Origin: Theocolax elegans
Lineage: Eukaryota; Arthropoda; Insecta; Hymenoptera; Cerocephalidae
Direction: 5' to 3'
NCBI GenBank assembly: GCA_026168455.1
Contig: CM047425.1
Location: 88,353,580-88,417,579 of the forward strand
DNA: 64,000 bases
Every line of letters starts with the position of its first letter. Position 1 is the stretch's first letter. The notes below the pieces were generated by a model. That model was not told where the DNA came from. It did no database searches and saw nothing but the letters and a program-made list of their open reading frames with translations. A program made the position numbers and the translations under genes. Of the stretch, positions 62,301 through 64,000 are shown in pieces.

Positions 62301-64000
62301 TACAGATATTTTTATAATAGTTAAAGAAAAAAAGCGACGTACACTGTTAATTTAAAAATTCGATTGAGTAAGGAATAAATAAGAAAAATTATACGTGCAA
62401 AGTATTGTCATTAGGTTTTACAAACGATTTTGTATAGCAGAGTGTACTAAAGTGGAAGTCTGTTAAGTTTTATGTTACGATAAACTCTAAACTATCCGTA
62501 TACTTCCGTCTTCTAGTTTAAAGTTATCTAGAATTCCACGCGTCGTCACTTCTTACTTATCACTAGGCTACCGAATACGTTTGTGTGCAAACTCGGAAGA
62601 GAACGTCATTTATCAGTTGTATTTCACACTTTATTTAATGGAAGTGCAAATACGAGTAAATAGAAAAGTTCATTTGAGCGTAGAATTTCTAAATGAGAAA
62701 GAAACTGATTAATTCTCTTAATTTTACATTAATTATAGTAAACTTTAATCTTATTTCACAATATACATCATCTACAATATTCTGATAAATTATATAAATT
62801 ATAAATATATTTTTTTATCTAATAGATTTATTCAAATAATAAATTAATTTTTCGTGAAATATGTCTCTGAAAAAGTATAGTTAAACTATACCTTAGAATG
62901 TAAGAGGTAATACATCGTAAAAGATATCGTAAGTGTACTCTTAGTTTGGAATTGATTGATTTATAACAGCCAATTACGAATGGTTAACAGCAGTCAATTA
63001 TGCGTTTCCAGTTCCTCTCGAACGGAAATTTGCCAAAGGTACGCGAACGCGTCAGATTCAATTTCCGGAAAGCAATGTTAAGAATAATGCTGCTGGGTTC
63101 CCCGATGCATCGAATAAGGGAAAAGCAAAGAATCAACTTGAGTTAGATACTAAGATTTATATGTTACGTCGAGTCCTGTAGTTTTCGCTCTTGCATCTAA
63201 CCGTATATACTATCCGGCCAGCATCGACAAATATACATCTTTCTTCCTCCTCCTTTTTCTTGTACGATATACGTTCCAAAAATTTAATAAATTATTTAAA
63301 ATATTTATTTAAATGTTTACGCTATAAGTTTTTCGTATATACAATTACAATTTTTCAATATCTCAAATAAGCAATTGCAGTGCAGAGTTTATATTATAAG
63401 AAATAATATCCAGTGCAAATCGTCTAACTGAATAAATTTTATTTGGGAATCAATGAGTTTTGTTAAAAGCTGAACCGCAAAATCGATACGTGTGCAGATA
63501 AATTTCGTAAATTTATTATTTTATTTTATCGTTAGTTTATGTTTTTATTTTTTATATTTAATTGCAAAACACATTTTTTATAAATATTTATAAATAAATT
63601 AATGGTAATATAATAATATATTATCATTTGTAATTTTATTTTTTAAACCGTGATTTCTAAGGAAAAAGATTGCCGCATGTATTCAAAATGTTAATGTGTT
63701 GACTTCGAGGTCGAGCGACCAAAAATACGAAGAATTTTCTTCAATTGTGGTAGTTATATACATAGATCCTTTAGTCCCATAGTAATTTAACTCAGATGTG
63801 TATGTGACTGGAAAAGTTTCATATTTTATTTTATATTTATTCGGGTCAGTTCGAATACTATGACCAGATAAAACTATAGAGAGAAAAATATATCTACAAA
63901 TGCAGTAGATACACTAAATAATATTTTGAATAATGTTAATATCGATTTATTGGTAAACGAAAGATAAAAATGTACATATTTTATTTTAATTCTTTATAAC
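56330..64000. other. AT-rich non-coding DNA to the window end
   Basis: GC-richer patches at about 56780-57160, 58200-58480, 58800-59060, 59760-60030 and 63000-63130 carry only short frames without recognisable domains. That includes a 109-codon minus-strand frame at 58174-58503. No RNA gene or mobile-element end was identified. Confidence 0.5.

Overview
The window is AT-rich eukaryotic DNA, most likely from a hymenopteran insect and possibly an ant. The base composition, the CA/GA/ATT microsatellites, the CpG-rich islands set in AT-rich DNA and the types of transposon remnant all fit. Species assignment is inference. No complete protein-coding host gene can be supported. Nearly all open frames are short, lack recognisable domains, or fall inside repeats. 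The window is probably intergenic DNA or part of a very large intron.

The outstanding feature is at 4351-9282. It is a tandem array made of one miniature LTR retrotransposon (a TRIM): ten ~224 bp LTRs alternate with nine ~320 bp internal segments that have no coding capacity. The whole array is bounded by TG...CA ends and one 4 bp duplication (GATG). Each LTR carries a 73 nt tRNA-like cloverleaf on the minus strand with a good A box, a perfect B box and an oligo-T run four bases beyond its 3' end. In other words, each LTR holds an apparent RNA polymerase III unit. The arrangement recalls plant Cassandra TRIMs, which carry 5S RNA in their LTRs.

Other mobile DNA includes a decayed R1-like LINE endonuclease fragment (about 42.0-42.66 kb, minus strand), a complex of nested inverted and direct repeats (43.6-45.3 kb), a decayed DIRS-like gag (48.6-49.5 kb, plus strand), a 150 bp TA-flanked MITE (50.14-50.29 kb), and several tRNA-derived SINE-like pieces (46.9, 47.4-47.7 and 56.3 kb).

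Possible host function is limited to weak candidates. There is a CpG-rich island with a minus-strand splice-donor-like site (30.65-31.15 kb), a second GC-rich island (0.73-1.01 kb), a long near-perfect hairpin that could be a microRNA precursor (14.4 kb), and other small structured segments. The remaining tens of kilobases are AT-rich and show nothing I can identify.
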